Source of the DNA: CAWAXW01 sp963786155
GTDB lineage: Bacteria > Actinomycetota > CADDZG01 > WHSQ01
DNA length: 64,000 nt
Reading direction: 5' to 3'
Assembly (NCBI GenBank): GCA_963786155.1
Contig: CAWAXW010000006.1
Span: 992,001-1,056,000 of the forward strand
Under the pieces are notes generated by a model that saw only the letters and a program-made list of their open reading frames with translations, searched no databases and was not told the DNA's origin. The position numbers were made by a program, and so were the translations under genes. This document shows, piece by piece, positions 19,605 through 28,770 of the stretch. How positions within the stretch are numbered: the first letter of the stretch is position 1; each line of letters begins with the position of its first letter.

Positions 19605-21032
19605 ATGAGCGATCGCTACGACGCGGTCGTCATCGGCTCGGGCCCAAACGGCCTCGCGGCAGCGGTGACGATTGCCCGCGCCGGCCGCTCTGTCCTTGTG
19701 CTCGAAGCGCAACCCACGATCGGGGGCGGTGCCCGCACGGCTGAGTTGACCCTGCCGGGTTTCAAGCACGATGTGTGCTCGGCGATCCATCCGGTGGGGG
19801 CTGCCTCCCCGTTCTTCCGCACGCTCAACCTCGAAGAGCATGGGCTCCGCTGGGTCCATCCCGAGGTACCGCTCGCTCATCCCCTGGATGATGGGAGCGC
19901 GGTGATCGTGCATCGCTCGGTGGAGCGCACCGCGGAAGGCCTGGGCTCCGATGCGCGCGCCTACAAGCGCCTGTTCGGCCCCTTCGCTCGGATGGGCGTT
20001 CGTTTCGTTGATGCGATCCTGGACTCGTACCGGCCACCGGCTCACCCGATCGTGCTGGCGCGGGTCGGCCTGGTCGCCGGGCTCCGCTCCGCCAGCGGGC
20101 TCGCAAAGACGCGTTTCGAGACGACCGCAGCTCGAGCCGTGTTCGGAGGCTCTTCGGCCCACGCGACGATGCCGCTCGAGACGGTCCCCACAGCTGCTTT
20201 CGGACTCGCGTTGCAAGCGCTCGCACACTCGATCGGCTGGCCGGCGGCCGAAGGAGGCTCGCAGTCGATATCCGACGCTCTGGGCGCGCATCTGGTGAGC
20301 CTCGGGGGAGTCATAACCACGGACACCGAGGTGAAGACGATGGCCGGACTCCCTCCGGCGCGTGCGTACCTATTCGACGTCGCTCCCTCGTCTCTCGTTC
20401 GGATCGCGGGGGATCGGCTGCCGGGGCGCTACCGCCGAGCGTTGACGCGCTTCCGCACTGGGCCCGGCGTCTTCAAGGTGGATTGGGCGCTCGATGGGCC
20501 CATCCCTTGGAAGGCCGAAGGTTGCGCGGGCGCGGGAACCGTCCACGTCGGCGGCGGGCTCGACGAGATCGCCGCGGGCGAACGAGAGATCGCAGCGGGC
20601 CACGTCCCCACGAGCCCGTTCGTGCTGCTCGCCCAGCAAAGCGCGTTCGACCCCACGCGGGCACCGGCCGGCAAGCAAACGGCGTGGGCCTATTGCCACG
20701 TGCCCCAAGGGTGCGACGTGGACATGACCGAGGCGATCGAGTCACAGATCGAACGCTTCGCCCCCGGCTTCCGCGACTTGGTCATCGGCCGAGCAACGAT
20801 GTCGCCCGCCCAGGTCGAAGCCCACAACGCGAACAACATCGGAGGCCACATCGGCGCCGGCGTCCAAACCCTGTGGCAGACACTGTTCAGACCGGTCCCT
20901 CGGTGGAACCCTTACCGGACCCCCGACAAGAGCATCTACCTCTGCTCCGCCTCGACACCCCCCGGCCCGGCAGTACACGGAATGTGCGGCTACTACGCAG
21001 CACGCAGCGCGCTCAGGCGATTCCTGGACTGA
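19605..21032 (+). CDS. Phytoene-dehydrogenase-like FAD oxidoreductase (COG1233)
   Basis: 475 residues, probable FAD-dependent oxidoreductase of the phytoene desaturase/PYROXD2 type. N-terminal dinucleotide fold VVIGSGPNGLAAAVTIARAG, then VLEAQPTIGGGARTAELTLP; C-terminal IYLCSASTPPGPAVHGMCGY is typical of this family. No crt genes are nearby, so carotenoid synthesis is unlikely. Position after the acyl-CoA dehydrogenase suggests a lipid-related substrate. ATG 19605; no strong ribosome site visible. Confidence 0.82.
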   Translation: MSDRYDAVVIGSGPNGLAAAVTIARAGRSVLVLEAQPTIGGGARTAELTLPGFKHDVCSAIHPVGAASPFFRTLNLEEHGLRWVHPEVPLAHPLDDGSAVIVHRSVERTAEGLGSDARAYKRLFGPFARMGVRFVDAILDSYRPPAHPIVLARVGLVAGLRSASGLAKTRFETTAARAVFGGSSAHATMPLETVPTAAFGLALQALAHSIGWPAAEGGSQSISDALGAHLVSLGGVITTDTEVKTMAGLPPARAYLFDVAPSSLVRIAGDRLPGRYRRALTRFRTGPGVFKVDWALDGPIPWKAEGCAGAGTVHVGGGLDEIAAGEREIAAGHVPTSPFVLLAQQSAFDPTRAPAGKQTAWAYCHVPQGCDVDMTEAIESQIERFAPGFRDLVIGRATMSPAQVEAHNANNIGGHIGAGVQTLWQTLFRPVPRWNPYRTPDKSIYLCSASTPPGPAVHGMCGYYAARSALRRFLD

Positions 21033-21065
21033 TCGGTGCCCGCCTTTCTCTTGAGATGAGGTTGG

Positions 21066-21078
21066 TAGCGTCACGGGG
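21066..21078 (+). promoter_or_regulatory. TANNNT element before the flavoprotein disulfide reductase
   Basis: TAGCGT (21066-21071) ends six bases before GTG 21078 and there is no Shine-Dalgarno; a candidate -10 for a leaderless mRNA. Confidence 0.45.
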
Positions 21079-22424
21079 TGGCCGGCGAGAGGTTCGATGC
21101 GGTGGTGGTCGGGATGGGTCCAGGCGGCGAAGTGCTCGCTACCCGTCTTCTCCAAGCCGGGATGGACATCGCCGTTGTCGAGCGAGAGTTGATCGGCGGC
21201 GAGTGCGCCTACTGGGCGTGCATGCCTTCCAAGACGCTGGTTAGGCCGGGCGAGGTCCGCACCCAGGCCCAGCGCGCGCCGGGTATCGCCACTCCCGATC
21301 TCGATTGGGCCGACCTCCGCGACTATCGCGACTACCTCGTGCGCAACCTCGACGACGTTGCCCAGGTCAAAGGCTACGAAGAGCAAGGGGCGACGGTGAT
21401 CAAGGGATCCGGGACCGTGACGGGGCCGGGCCGTGTCGAGGTCGACGGCAGGATGCTAGAGACCGACCGCATCATCGTGGCAACGGGCTCCGATCCGATC
21501 GTGCCCGAGGTCGAAGGCCTCGACTCGGTCAGCGTGTGGACCAATCGTGAAACCACCAACCTCAAGGAGATCCCCGGCTCCGCGTTGGTAGTGGGCGGAG
21601 GACCGGTCGGCATCGAGTTGGGCCAATTCCTCGCTCGCTTCGGATGCGAGGTGACACTGCTGCAGCGTACGGACAGGTTGATCCCGCGCGAGGACCCAGA
21701 GGTCTCCCGGACGATCAGGAAATTCCTCGAGGAGGATGGGATCGCAGTTCGCACTGGGGCGGAGATGCGCCGGGCGGTGGCAGACGGGAGCAAGGCGCGC
21801 GTCGAGCTCGACGAGGGCGACCCTCTGACGGTCGACGTGATCGTGGCGGCGACCGGACGAAGGCCGCGGGCCGAGGGACTGGGACTGGACGAGCACCTCA
21901 CCAACAAGGGAGGTGTTCGCGTCGATGGCTCCTGCCGTGTGGCAGATGGGATCTGGGCCCTTGGCGACGTCACCGGAGTGATGCCCTTCACCCACATTGC
22001 CAAGTACCACGGGCGCATCGCGGCGGCGGACATCGCCGGCAAGAAGGTTACGGCCGATCTGCGCGCAATCCCTCGGGTCGTTTTCTCCGATCCCGAGATC
22101 GCGGCGGTCGGCATGACGAGTCAACAAGCGCGCGCCGCAGGCCTGGACTTCGCGCAAGCGACGGTCGAGCTGCCCGAGACCATTGCCCGTCCCTGGACTT
22201 ACGAGCGGGACCCGCGCGGCCGGATGGGACTACTGGCGGAGAGAGACCGCAAAGAGTTGATCGGCGCATGGGCTGTGGCGCCGCTAGCGGGGGAGTGGAT
22301 CCATCAGGCCGCCCTCGCGATCAAAGCCCGCATCGGCATCGCGACGTTGCTCGATACGGTCGCGCAGTTCCCGACCTTCAGCGAGTCCTATCTATACGCG
22401 CTCGAGAAGCTGGACCTGGGCTAG
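21078..22424 (+). CDS. Flavoprotein disulfide reductase-like (dihydrolipoamide/mercuric reductase family)
   Basis: 448-residue two-dinucleotide-fold flavoprotein. FAD fold VVVGMGPGGEVLATRL, redox pair CAYWAC in GGECAYWACMPSKTL, NAD(P) fold ALVVGGGPVGIELGQFLARF, and WALGDVTGVMPFTHIAKYHG. In classical enzymes the C-terminus carries HPTLSE with the catalytic His-Glu pair; here it reads FPTFSESY, so the His is missing. The protein is therefore probably not a standard lipoamide dehydrogenase; quinone or other electron acceptors, as for mycobacterial LpdA, are possible. Its stop shares CTAG with the convergent marR gene. Confidence 0.83.
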   Translation: MAGERFDAVVVGMGPGGEVLATRLLQAGMDIAVVERELIGGECAYWACMPSKTLVRPGEVRTQAQRAPGIATPDLDWADLRDYRDYLVRNLDDVAQVKGYEEQGATVIKGSGTVTGPGRVEVDGRMLETDRIIVATGSDPIVPEVEGLDSVSVWTNRETTNLKEIPGSALVVGGGPVGIELGQFLARFGCEVTLLQRTDRLIPREDPEVSRTIRKFLEEDGIAVRTGAEMRRAVADGSKARVELDEGDPLTVDVIVAATGRRPRAEGLGLDEHLTNKGGVRVDGSCRVADGIWALGDVTGVMPFTHIAKYHGRIAAADIAGKKVTADLRAIPRVVFSDPEIAAVGMTSQQARAAGLDFAQATVELPETIARPWTYERDPRGRMGLLAERDRKELIGAWAVAPLAGEWIHQAALAIKARIGIATLLDTVAQFPTFSESYLYALEKLDLG

Positions 22425-22924
22425 CTCGCTACCTCTTCGATCTCCAGCAGGGGGGCCGTGCAGCGCGCGTCGGTCCATTCGCCGTGGGCGATCAACAGCT
22501 TGCGCAAGGCGGCCCTCAGACCGGCGACCTCCTCGTCGTTCAGGTGCTCGGCGAAGGCGCTCTCGACCGCCGCGAAGAACGTGGGCTCGACCTCACGAAG
22601 CAGCTTTCGCCCATCAGGCGTCAATGCCGCGTAGGTGACTCGCCGGTCCGACTCGCATGTCTTGCGCTCGAGGAGTCCCCGGCCCACGAGCCGGTCCACC
22701 AACCGGGTGGCTCCGCTCTTGCTGACGAGCAGGAGGTCGGCCAGCTCGAGCATCCGCCGCTGGTCGTCGGGGGCGGTCGCCACGCGCACCAGCAGCTCGT
22801 GCTCCGCGAGCGAGAGGCCGGCCGCCTCTTGAAGCCGGCGCTCCATCTCGGAGACCACGACGCTGTGGACCTGGAGCAGGTTGACCAAGGCGTTCAGGCG
22901 CTCCTGCTGGGGTTCGGTTGTCAT
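22421..22924 (-). CDS. MarR-family transcriptional regulator
   Basis: 167-residue winged-helix repressor. LSLAEHELLVRVATAPDDQR, LADLLLVSKSGATRLVDRL (recognition helix region) and RRVTYAALTPDGRKLL (wing) are typical MarR features. ATG 22924 has no ribosome site but TAGAAT ends seven bases upstream, so it may be leaderless. Divergent from yceI, with a 16-base palindrome in between that is a likely operator for both. Confidence 0.88.
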   Translation of the reverse strand: MTTEPQQERLNALVNLLQVHSVVVSEMERRLQEAAGLSLAEHELLVRVATAPDDQRRMLELADLLLVSKSGATRLVDRLVGRGLLERKTCESDRRVTYAALTPDGRKLLREVEPTFFAAVESAFAEHLNDEEVAGLRAALRKLLIAHGEWTDARCTAPLLEIEEVAS

Positions 22925-22946
22925 AGGCACGATTCTACGGCCAAGT

Positions 22947-22990
22947 AGTTGACAAGGCAACTGTTGTGCTATAAAGTTCTGTCATCAACT
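22947..22990 (+). promoter_or_regulatory. Divergent promoter with MarR-type operators between marR and yceI
   Basis: AGTTG-acaagg-CAACT (22947-22962) is a perfect inverted repeat that contains a TTGACA -35 (22949-22954). TATAAA lies at 22970-22975, 15 bases on. A second inverted repeat AGTT-N8-AACT spans 22975-22990. Repressor bound here would block RNA polymerase on the yceI promoter (inference). Confidence 0.6.
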
Positions 22991-23069
22991 ATTGAGATGG
23001 CAACCAAGGAAGCCATCCAGAGCAGGGCGGGGCGGCCTCGGCCGGACCGCAGAGCAGAAAGGGGCAGGA

Positions 23070-23633
23070 ATGGCTACAGCAGCAGAGCAACTCACAACGA
23101 GGCCCACGGCGGGAACCTGGAGCCTCGATCCCAACCACACCTCGGTGGGTTTCGTCGGCCGGCATCTGGGCTTGGCCAAGGTCCGGGGTCAGTTCGACAA
23201 GTTCGAGGCCAAGATCGTGATCGGGGAGTCGCTCGAGGCGTCCTCCGCGGAGGCGACCATCGAGGCGGCCTCGATCGACACCGGCAACGACTTCAGGGAC
23301 AAGCACCTCAAGTCGGGGGACTTCCTCGACGTCGAGAGGTTCCCACACCTCCGCTTCGTCAGCACAAGGTTCGAGGAGCTGGGCTACGGGAGCTATCGGA
23401 TCCACGGGGACCTGACGATCCGGGACATCACGAAGCCGGTCGTGCTCGAGGCCGAGTTCAACGGCGAGCTGCCCGACCCTCAGTCGGGTGCCCCGCGAGG
23501 CGGTTTCTCCGCCTGGACCGAGATCGTGCGCCAGGACTTCGACGTCAACTGGAACATGGCTCTCGAGGTGGGAGGCATGGTCGGCAAGAAAGTGCGGATC
23601 GAGCTCGAGGGCGAGGCGTTGCTCGACTCCTAA
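23070..23633 (+). CDS. YceI-family lipid-binding-type protein
   Basis: 187-residue lipocalin-like YceI protein. GTWSLDPNHTSVGFVGRHLG, SIDTGNDFRDKHLKSGDFLD and RIHGDLTIRDITKPVVLEA are the standard family blocks. ATG 23070 follows AAGGGGCAGGA. There is no signal peptide, so it acts in the cytoplasm; relatives bind polyprenyl or other amphiphilic molecules, but the ligand here is unknown. Regulation by the divergent MarR protein is likely. The stop overlaps that of convergent msrA. Confidence 0.88.
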   Translation: MATAAEQLTTRPTAGTWSLDPNHTSVGFVGRHLGLAKVRGQFDKFEAKIVIGESLEASSAEATIEAASIDTGNDFRDKHLKSGDFLDVERFPHLRFVSTRFEELGYGSYRIHGDLTIRDITKPVVLEAEFNGELPDPQSGAPRGGFSAWTEIVRQDFDVNWNMALEVGGMVGKKVRIELEGEALLDS

Positions 23634-24130
23634 ATCGAGGAAGTGCCGGCCTCCTGCAAGCGGATCGTGCAGCTTGCGAGGCCGCGCTTCTCGAGATAGC
23701 GCTGGTGGTAGTCCTCGGCGACCCAGAACGTAGCCGCCGGCGTGATCTCGGTGACGACGGCCTTGCGGTGGTTAGCCTGCTCCTGCTCCTTCGACTCCTT
23801 CGCCGCCAGCTCTTGTTCGGGGTTGTGGAAGAAGATCGCCGAGCGGTACTGCGTCCCGCGATCGGGTCCCTGTCGGTTCAGCTGGGTCGGATCGTGCCCT
23901 TTCCAGAACACCTCCAGGAGCCTCTCGTATTTGATCTGGTCCGGATCGAACTCGACCTCGACGACCTCGGCGTGACCGGTGCGATCCGAGCACACGTCCT
24001 CGTAGGTCGGCCGGTCGAGCTTGCCGCCCATGTAACCGACCGCAGTATTGGTGACGCCCTCTAACTTGCGGAAATCGGCTTCGACCCCCCAGAAGCAGCC
24101 CGCCCCGAATGTGGCTTTCTCAGTGCCCAC
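23630..24130 (-). CDS. msrA: Peptide-methionine (S)-S-oxide reductase
   Basis: Repairs oxidised methionine in proteins. GAGCFWGVEADF carries the catalytic Cys; GYMGGKLDRPTYEDVCSDRT and HAEVVEVEFDP, FWKGHDPTQLNRQGPDRGTQ and YRSAIFF complete the MsrA fold. GTG 24130 is preferred: AAAGGAGG lies six bases upstream, while GTG 24136 would touch it. The C-terminal resolving cysteine is plausibly that in GLASCTIRL. 166 residues. Confidence 0.93.
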   Translation of the reverse strand: MGTEKATFGAGCFWGVEADFRKLEGVTNTAVGYMGGKLDRPTYEDVCSDRTGHAEVVEVEFDPDQIKYERLLEVFWKGHDPTQLNRQGPDRGTQYRSAIFFHNPEQELAAKESKEQEQANHRKAVVTEITPAATFWVAEDYHQRYLEKRGLASCTIRLQEAGTSSI

Positions 24131-24179
24131 GAGCACCCTCCTTTGCTATCCCTAGTCAGAAACTAGCGTCCCTGCGCAG

Positions 24180-25515
24180 CTATTCCACCCGGTGGAGCTT
24201 CTCGAAGAGCCCGGGGAAGGTGCCGCCGGGGTCGAGTGCCTGTTTGGCGGCCTCGTAGTTCGACCGGTTGTAGATCGTCCAGAAGCGGCCGGCATCGTAG
24301 TGATTGCGTGAGATCAAGGTCTTGATCCCATCGTGCTCGAAGGTCGCGTCCTCCAGCACCTTAGAGAGGTCGACGTCCTTGCTGTTGTTGCGCGCCCCAT
24401 AGACGGCGCAGTCGACGAAGAGGTCGTCGCCGATGCGATCGTGGTAAGCGTCGTCCAGCCAGGGATAGCGCTCCGGCGTGCGGTAGGGGATCAGCCATAG
24501 GGGATAGAAGGCGATCTCGCGCTCGTACCAAGCGTTGAAGTCGAGGAAGCGCCGGCTCGGGATGAAGACGTCGACGACGACGTCGGGCCTCTTCTTGAAC
24601 CGGAGCACCGGGGCGAGCCGGCGAGACCACCTGATCAGATTCGTCGAGCCGAGGAACCAGCGACCGATCGCTCTCCGCACGGGTCGCCAGGTAAGCGGCG
24701 GGATCGTGTCGGTGAGCCAGTGGGCTTCGGTGTCGTACCGGAAGCAGTAGTCGAACGTGCTGAGGTGATCTTCGCCTCGCATGCGAGTGCTGCGATAGAA
24801 GATCTCGGTCCCGGTATAGCTGCTCGTGTACGGCGCCTGCTCCTCGAACCGGCCCAGACAGAGCACGAACTCGCGGGGGCCGTGCGCGATCGCATCGACG
24901 AAGTCGAACTCACCGGAGTCGCAAACGCTACGCAGGTCATCGAAGAAGTCCGCGGGGTCCTCGACGCGCCGGTAAGTCATGTGCACGAACGGCGCCGCCT
25001 CGACGAGCGAGAAGGTCAACTTGCTGAGGATGCCCAAGGTCCCATAGGAGCCGTGCATCATCCCGAAGACGAACGGATCCTCCTCGCGCGAGCAAGCGAG
25101 GATCCTGCCGTCGCCGGTGATCACCTCGTACTCGAGGCAAGAATCGTGGAACCCGCCGTACCGATAAGACATCGACTCGATGGAGCAGCCGGACACCGCG
25201 CCTCCGAGGGTGATGCCCTTCAGCTCGGGAACGACCTTCGGAAGCAGCCCGACCCGCAATGTTCTGCGAACGATCTCCTCGAAGGTGACGCCGGGCTCCG
25301 CGACACAAGTGCGGGCAACCGGGTCGATCTCGATGATCTCGTTCAACGACGAGACGTAGATAGGACGAGACGCGAAACGGGTGTCGCCCGGAAGCGGCAC
25401 CACATGGTGGACCCCTCCCTTGTCGATGTGCGATCGTTCGCCGGTGCTGGACCGCAGCGCGCTGAACGATCGTTTCGACCTTGGCGCCGTGGCGATCGAC
25501 GACGGCGGTCTTCAT
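24180..25515 (-). CDS. DWF1/diminuto-like FAD-binding oxidoreductase, one frameshift
   Basis: FAD-linked oxidoreductase of the VAO/PCMH fold resembling sterol delta-24 reductase (DWF1/DHCR24) proteins; substrate unknown. Start ATG 25515 with GGGAG five bases before it gives MKTAVVDRHGAKVETIV; the frame breaks near 25455 and continues as ALRSSTGERSHIDKGGVHHV into VPLPGDTR. FAD motifs: AEPGVTFEEIVRRTLRVGLL, VVPELKGITLGGAVSGCSIE and HGSYGTLGILSKLTFSLVEA. The ATG overlaps the sixA stop (ATGA), so the two are coupled. Restored length about 445. Confidence 0.82.
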
Positions 25516-26015
25516 CCGAGCTCCCTCGGCAAGAAGAGCGAGATCAATCTCATCGAGCCGGGCTCGAGATGGTCCCACTCCAGTTCCGAGTCGAGTCGCG
25601 CGAGGGCGCCGGTCGGGAACTTCGTGGCGACCTTCTCGTAGGGACCCTCCTGCTGATCCGACATCATCAACACGACCTTCTGCATCGTCGGATTGTGGCC
25701 GACGATCAGGACCGAGTTGACCTCGGGCTCTAGTCGCTGGAGCAACGCAAGTACATCGAGCGGCCCCGCGCCGTAGATCTCCTCGACGAAGCGCACCGAT
25801 TCACCCGCATCCGGGAAGACGAGCTCTACGGTTTGGCGGGCGCGCAAGGCGGGAGAGCACAGGATCGCGTCCGGGCTGATCTTCTCTCGGACGACCAGAT
25901 CGGCCAGCAAGCCTCCGGCCGCTCGACCTCGGTCGTTGAGGGGCCGGGCGCTGTCCGCCAGGCCGGGAGTAGCCCAGCTCGATTTCGCATGACGCATCAG
26001 GAACAGACTTTTCAT
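25512..26015 (-). CDS. sixA: SixA-like histidine phosphatase
   Basis: 167-residue histidine phosphatase superfamily protein. LFLMRHAKSSW holds the RHA catalytic motif (active His); ILCSPALRARQTVELVF and SVLIVGHNPTMQKV supply the second Arg and His. Size and RHAKSSW match SixA phosphohistidine phosphatases rather than phosphoglycerate mutases. No ribosome site, but TACAGT ends six bases before ATG 26015. Coupled to the downstream FAD oxidoreductase by a four-base overlap. Confidence 0.87.
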   Translation of the reverse strand: MKSLFLMRHAKSSWATPGLADSARPLNDRGRAAGGLLADLVVREKISPDAILCSPALRARQTVELVFPDAGESVRFVEEIYGAGPLDVLALLQRLEPEVNSVLIVGHNPTMQKVVLMMSDQQEGPYEKVATKFPTGALARLDSELEWDHLEPGSMRLISLFLPRELG

Positions 26016-26138
26016 GCCTGAACTGTACGTAACGGACGGATCACCTGGGTAATGGGCAACCTAGCCAGCGAGATGTGCGTTCATTACGGATTACCGGCTT
26101 GTTCATATTGACGTTCCAGGTTCCGAGTACATAGTGAG

Positions 26139-27545
26139 GTGTTGAACATCAGCAAGGCGATCTCGTTGAAGAGGCTCACGGCGCTCGCCCTGCTCGCGAC
26201 GTTGTTCGCGGCGGGCCAGAGCGCGCACGTCCTCGCGCAGGACAAGCCCCAGCAGAACGAGAAGGGCTCCTACACGCTCGCCGAGGTCACGGAGAGTTCA
26301 CCGGCAGCAGGTGAGGCGCTCGCTCTCGAAGAGGTCACGTCCTTCCGTCTCGCGGGGGGAGAAGCTGTGCTGGAACCGGGGACGCCCAACGCCGAGACCT
26401 TCACCTACGTCGGCGTCAACACCGAGACCAACGAGCTGACGGGTGTCGAGAGACCGGCACCGTTGGCCCATCCGCAAGGAAGCTGGGTCGAGCCAGTCGA
26501 GAAGCAACCTTCACCATCGCCGAGCCCTAGCCCCACCGATGATCCCAAGCCCGAGCCGGATCCGACGCACGATGGGAACGGTGGAGGCGACAAGGACCAC
26601 GGTTCGCCGCAACCAGGCGATCGTGATGACGAGGGGCCGGACGATCCAAAACCTGACGACAAGCGTTGCAACGCGAAGTGCGAGCACGGCGCGAAGCCCG
26701 ATGAGCTCGAAGACGTGTCCATCGATCTCCCTTCGATCGCTTCGAGCTTCGAGGGCAGGTTCGACACCCGAGACCTGGTCGCGGCGGCGGCGATGCTGGA
26801 GTCGCTCGGCATGCCGCACGACAAAGCGGTGAGGAAGGTGTTCGCTCCCTTCATCATCGGGGGCCAAGCCGCGTGGCTGGACACATGGGGAGCTCCCCGT
26901 TTCGGACCGGGACCGACCGTCCGTAGCCACCAAGGCCAAGACGTCTTCTGTGACTACGGCGATCCGGTTCTCGCGGCCGAGGGTGGCAGGGTGCAGTTCG
27001 CTCGCCAAGGTCTCGGCGGCACGATCGCCCGGTTGTTCCGGGGCAACGGCACCTACTTCTATTACGCGCACCTAGATGATTGGAACCGCGAGCTCGAGAA
27101 CGGCGACCGGGTCGCCCGAGGCGACGTGATCGGCTACTGCGGCAACACGGGCAATGCCCGGACCACGCCACCACATGTCCACTTCGGTCTGTACGAAGCC
27201 GGTGGGAAGAAGGCGCACAACCCGATGCGGCTCTTGGTGGGCTGGCTCGAGCGGGCCGAGCTAAGGATCCCCAAGTTGTTGAACCGCTTCAAGCATCGGC
27301 GCCTGGGCCGCTACGACATGCTCGTCGCATCCCGTCGCTTCGGTGACGGCCTTCTGCCAACCGCAGGATCACAGCCCAAGGGTGACGGCGCATGGCTCGC
27401 CGGCACCGGAGTCGAAACCGGGATCCTGTCCCTAGCCGAGGCCGCACTGCAAACAGCGCTCGAACGGGGGCCCGTTTCCGACGCGTCCGAAGAAGACGAC
27501 TTCGAAGTAGTCCCCGGCTTCTCCCTGCGCGACCTCGTCGACTAA
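26139..27545 (+). CDS. Secreted M23-family peptidoglycan endopeptidase
   Basis: 468 residues. Signal peptide ends near HVLAQD (about residue 34). A Pro/Ser/Asp/Glu-rich linker (about 125-185) contains PSPSPSPSPTDDP. The LytM/M23 domain at about 250-365 has its zinc motif HQGQDVFCDYGDPV (His and Asp) and HVHFG. Cys in FCDYG and YCGNTG and in KRCNAKCEHG may form disulfides. Expected to cleave cell-wall cross-links. GTG 26139 then TTG 26142 are both possible starts; no clear ribosome site. A C-terminal extension of about 100 residues is unassigned. Confidence 0.87.
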   Translation: MLNISKAISLKRLTALALLATLFAAGQSAHVLAQDKPQQNEKGSYTLAEVTESSPAAGEALALEEVTSFRLAGGEAVLEPGTPNAETFTYVGVNTETNELTGVERPAPLAHPQGSWVEPVEKQPSPSPSPSPTDDPKPEPDPTHDGNGGGDKDHGSPQPGDRDDEGPDDPKPDDKRCNAKCEHGAKPDELEDVSIDLPSIASSFEGRFDTRDLVAAAAMLESLGMPHDKAVRKVFAPFIIGGQAAWLDTWGAPRFGPGPTVRSHQGQDVFCDYGDPVLAAEGGRVQFARQGLGGTIARLFRGNGTYFYYAHLDDWNRELENGDRVARGDVIGYCGNTGNARTTPPHVHFGLYEAGGKKAHNPMRLLVGWLERAELRIPKLLNRFKHRRLGRYDMLVASRRFGDGLLPTAGSQPKGDGAWLAGTGVETGILSLAEAALQTALERGPVSDASEEDDFEVVPGFSLRDLVD

Positions 27546-27549
27546 CGAC

Positions 27550-28731
27550 TCAGGCAACCAATATGTTCGGATCTCGGACTTGCCTGGGCGGAGCGGGCCC
27601 CGTCCGGAGGCGCGACCCATCCGGTCTGAACCAGTCAGCGGTCCCGGGGATCTCTCCGAGCCTGACCCTCCAGCCGTATTCGTGCACGAGCTTGTGGTGG
27701 AAGTGGCACAGGGTAATGAGCTTGTTGTAGTCGGTTGGGTTCTCATCGGTCTCGAACTCGATGTGGTTGACCTGTACGAAGTGGGTCATCGAGCACCCCG
27801 GGTACATGCAGCCCTTGTCCCGCCTCAGCACGATCCGGCGCAACCAGCGGGGCGGGTCATGGCCGGCAGCGCCGATCCCGAGCGCCTTGCCGTCCTTGGA
27901 GTAGACGTTGAACTCGAGCGTGCAGTCACACAACAGTCTGCGGGCGATGTCGGGATGGATGACCCCGACCCCCTCGAGCTCGCAGCCCTTGGAATCCTCG
28001 AGCAATGCATCGAGCTCTGCGTGGAGCACGACCTTCGGACGCGCGCTCTTGCCTTGAACCCCGCCCGAGACCAGCATCATCAGAGCATCTGCTCGCCGCG
28101 CATCGATCGTGGATTCGGGATCGTCGAACAAGGTCACGTCGTCGGGCGAGGCCGGGATCTCCTTGGCGAGCCCGTCAATGACGTCGATAAGGACCTTGCC
28201 CTCGAGCTTGGGCAGGCTTCCCCAGTGGTGCAGCACAGACTTGTCTTCGTTCCATTCCCAACCCAGCGACCGAGAGCGGTCCTTCTCTTTGGTCTCCTCT
28301 TTGTCGGGCTTGATCTCGACGTCGGCGCGATCCCTGACGGTCGTGAGCTTGACCTTGATCGCCCACTTGATCCATCGCTCCTCGTTCTCGGGGGTCACGA
28401 AGCGGGCGAGCTCCAAGACCTTGTCGTAGCAGAGCCGTGCGGTTGCAAACGCCTCGGACAGCCCCGGCAATCTCTCCAGAGCATGAGCGGCCTTGACGAT
28501 GCGCCGGGCCTTCCACCCGTTGACGTCTAGGCGCATGGAGACCCATTCGGTCATGTCGCGACACCCGTCGCGCCGCCACACCTCGCGCTTGTCGAGGCGA
28601 GCTATACGCAGGAGGTTGTTGCGCTGCGCCCGGCATTCCAACGCGTGGTCCGAATCAAAGTCTTCGAGCGCTTCCGCGTCGCTGCAACCGTTGAGTCTCA
28701 GGGGTGCGAGCGCGGGAGGAGAGGCCGACAT
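27550..28731 (-). CDS. DUF222 and HNH endonuclease domain protein (13E12-type)
   Basis: 393 residues. The N-terminal two thirds resemble DUF222 (RRDGCRDMTEWVSMRLDVNG, ALERLPGLSEAFATARLCYD). The C-terminal HNH motif runs from GCMYPGCSMTHFVQVNHIEF to LITLCHFHHKLVHEYGW, with zinc-type Cys and catalytic His. Such genes are multicopy in actinobacteria; some are in the LexA regulon. AAAGGA lies before ATG 28731, and a perfect LexA box sits inside its promoter. Nuclease activity and a role in DNA repair or genome plasticity are inferred. Confidence 0.88.
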   Translation of the reverse strand: MSASPPALAPLRLNGCSDAEALEDFDSDHALECRAQRNNLLRIARLDKREVWRRDGCRDMTEWVSMRLDVNGWKARRIVKAAHALERLPGLSEAFATARLCYDKVLELARFVTPENEERWIKWAIKVKLTTVRDRADVEIKPDKEETKEKDRSRSLGWEWNEDKSVLHHWGSLPKLEGKVLIDVIDGLAKEIPASPDDVTLFDDPESTIDARRADALMMLVSGGVQGKSARPKVVLHAELDALLEDSKGCELEGVGVIHPDIARRLLCDCTLEFNVYSKDGKALGIGAAGHDPPRWLRRIVLRRDKGCMYPGCSMTHFVQVNHIEFETDENPTDYNKLITLCHFHHKLVHEYGWRVRLGEIPGTADWFRPDGSRLRTGPAPPRQVRDPNILVA

Positions 28732-28770
28732 GTGGTCCTTTACGGTTGTCCATTCCCTCTCTCAGGATTC

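Noticed and set aside
18314..19606. 430-codon minus-strand open frame opposite the acyl-CoA dehydrogenase
   Set aside because: Typical antisense shadow in high-GC DNA; the plus strand encodes an unmistakable acyl-CoA dehydrogenase.
19605..21032. Carotenoid phytoene desaturase
   Set aside because: The fold matches, but no crtB, crtE or other carotenoid genes are near and the closest similarity pattern is to PYROXD2-like oxidoreductases.
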